20,573 nt of DNA from a virus. The notes beneath the pieces are model-generated. The model was not told the DNA's origin, did no database searches, and worked only from the letters and a program-made list of their open reading frames with translations. Shown piece by piece: positions 19,840 to 20,573 of the stretch. Location: positions 1 to 20,573 of the IMG/VR virus record IMGVR_UViG_3300015371_000224. One strand, 5' to 3'. The position numbers were made by a program, and so were the translations under genes. How positions within the stretch are numbered: the first letter of the stretch is position 1; each line of letters starts with the position of its first letter.

Positions 19840-20573
19840 ACAAGAGGACCGTGGTTTTCGGTATCAGCGTCGATCAGCCGAAGACGTCCGTGAACGGGCC
19901 AACATGCGGGGCGGTGATTTCGACCGTGTGGTGAAGTCCAAATATAAGGTGTTCAAGGTCAAGGATGGCAAAAACCTGATCCGTATATTGCCACCAACAT
20001 GGGATAAAGCCAAACACTACGGCTATGACCTGTGGGTGAATTACGGGATTGGCGTTGATAACCAAAGCTACCTGAGCCTGAGCAAAATGAAGGGTGAGAA
20101 GGACCCTATTGACGAAGCCCGGCGTGAGGCTGAGCGTGACGGTGACAAAGAACTGTCCAAAGCCCTGCAGGCCCGCCGCCGCATTGCCATGTGGGTGGTT
20201 GACCGCAATGACGAGGATGAAGGGCCACAGCTTTTCCTGGCCCCCTTCAGCGTTGACAATGCCCTAGCTGCCCTCAGCTTTGACGAGGACACTAAAGAGG
20301 TCCTGTACATTGATGACCCAAAAGAAGGCTGTGACATACGCTTTTATAAGGAGGGGTCTGGTCTCAAAACCAAATACCCACCTGAAAAAATGCGGATCCT
20401 AAAGTCCAGCCCCCTGCATGAAGACAAAGGCTTAAGCCGTGAGTGGCTTGAGTTTATTCAGGAGAACCCGCTACCTGAGACCCTGCAATTTTATAGCTAT
20501 GACCACATAGCAACCACGTTTGATGGGCATGCCCGTGTTGAGCGTGAAGATGAGGATGACGATGAAAAACCGA
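19823..20573 (+). CDS. gp32-like ssDNA-binding protein, 3' end cut by the window
   Basis: At least 250 residues; the frame stays open to the end of the window. The start has MARQSEQEDRGFRYQRRSAE, a basic cooperative-binding arm, then KNLIRILPPTWDKAKHYGYD and WVNYGIGVDNQSYLSLSKMKG, the core OB-fold region of T4 gp32-like proteins; WVVDRNDEDEGPQLFLAPF follows. A Glu/Asp-rich stretch at the window end (EREDEDDDEKP) suggests the acidic tail that binds replication partners. The zinc loop appears lost: the stretch usually holding a Cys-x2-Cys reads KMKGEKDPIDEA. It should coat ssDNA during replication and recombination alongside the UvsY-like protein. Confidence 0.88.
   Translation, partial: MARQSEQEDRGFRYQRRSAEDVRERANMRGGDFDRVVKSKYKVFKVKDGKNLIRILPPTWDKAKHYGYDLWVNYGIGVDNQSYLSLSKMKGEKDPIDEARREAERDGDKELSKALQARRRIAMWVVDRNDEDEGPQLFLAPFSVDNALAALSFDEDTKEVLYIDDPKEGCDIRFYKEGSGLKTKYPPEKMRILKSSPLHEDKGLSREWLEFIQENPLPETLQFYSYDHIATTFDGHARVEREDEDDDEKP

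Overview
The window looks like the early and replication region of a tailed double-stranded DNA phage, probably of a Gram-negative host. Nearly every gene is on the + strand, most are packed with ATGA/GTGA/TGATG overlaps, and many are small and unrecognised. There is no ribosomal RNA, tRNA, insertion sequence, CRISPR array, or virion or lysis gene. The host cannot be named from the sequence. Layout: (1) 1-1525 is the odd part. Two long C-rich tracts with a strict 5-base period (about 5-225 and 820-1030) flank a gene for a conserved phage protein with features of the RAMP/Cas7 fold (235-819). A 46-codon gene follows, then a roughly 340-base non-coding stretch rich in inverted repeats, including an 80-base three-way-junction fold (1383-1462). 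(2) 1526-3308 is a run of small early genes (a DUF6197-like protein, a two-helix membrane protein, a Cro/C1-type regulator), closed by an inverted repeat and a strong intrinsic terminator (3317-3404). (3) 3411-4498 holds small genes, including a Cys/His protein, a DUF7352-like protein and a 44-residue membrane protein. (4) 4476-4946 is the only minus-strand gene; it faces a sigma70-type promoter that seems to give a leaderless mRNA for 4971-5210. (5) 5207-20573 is the DNA metabolism operon. Its recognisable products are a RecA-fold (DnaB/T4 gp41-type) replicative helicase, an SNF2-type helicase, a CHC2/TOPRIM primase, a sigma-region-2-like protein, an amino-group DNA methyltransferase, a beta-type sliding clamp, a family-A DNA polymerase with an N-terminal uracil-DNA-glycosylase domain and 3'-5' exonuclease, a MazG-type pyrophosphohydrolase, a DnaX-like clamp loader, a UvsY-like protein and a gp32-like ssDNA-binding protein that runs off the window. 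Working together: primase and helicases open and prime the fork, and the fused polymerase is tethered by a bacterial-style clamp loaded by a single DnaX-like ATPase. ssDNA is handled by T4-style accessory proteins. MazG and the UDG domain suggest control of nucleotide pools and of uracil in DNA. The methyltransferase probably protects or marks phage DNA. The strongest candidate for something undescribed is the pair of 5-base-period tracts around the RAMP-like gene. Each five-base unit ends in a dinucleotide whose second base is nearly always a pyrimidine (usually CC). Each tract has one six-base slip about 60% along. When the spacer dinucleotides are removed, the remaining triplets form a stop-free, codon-like series beginning at ATG in both tracts.
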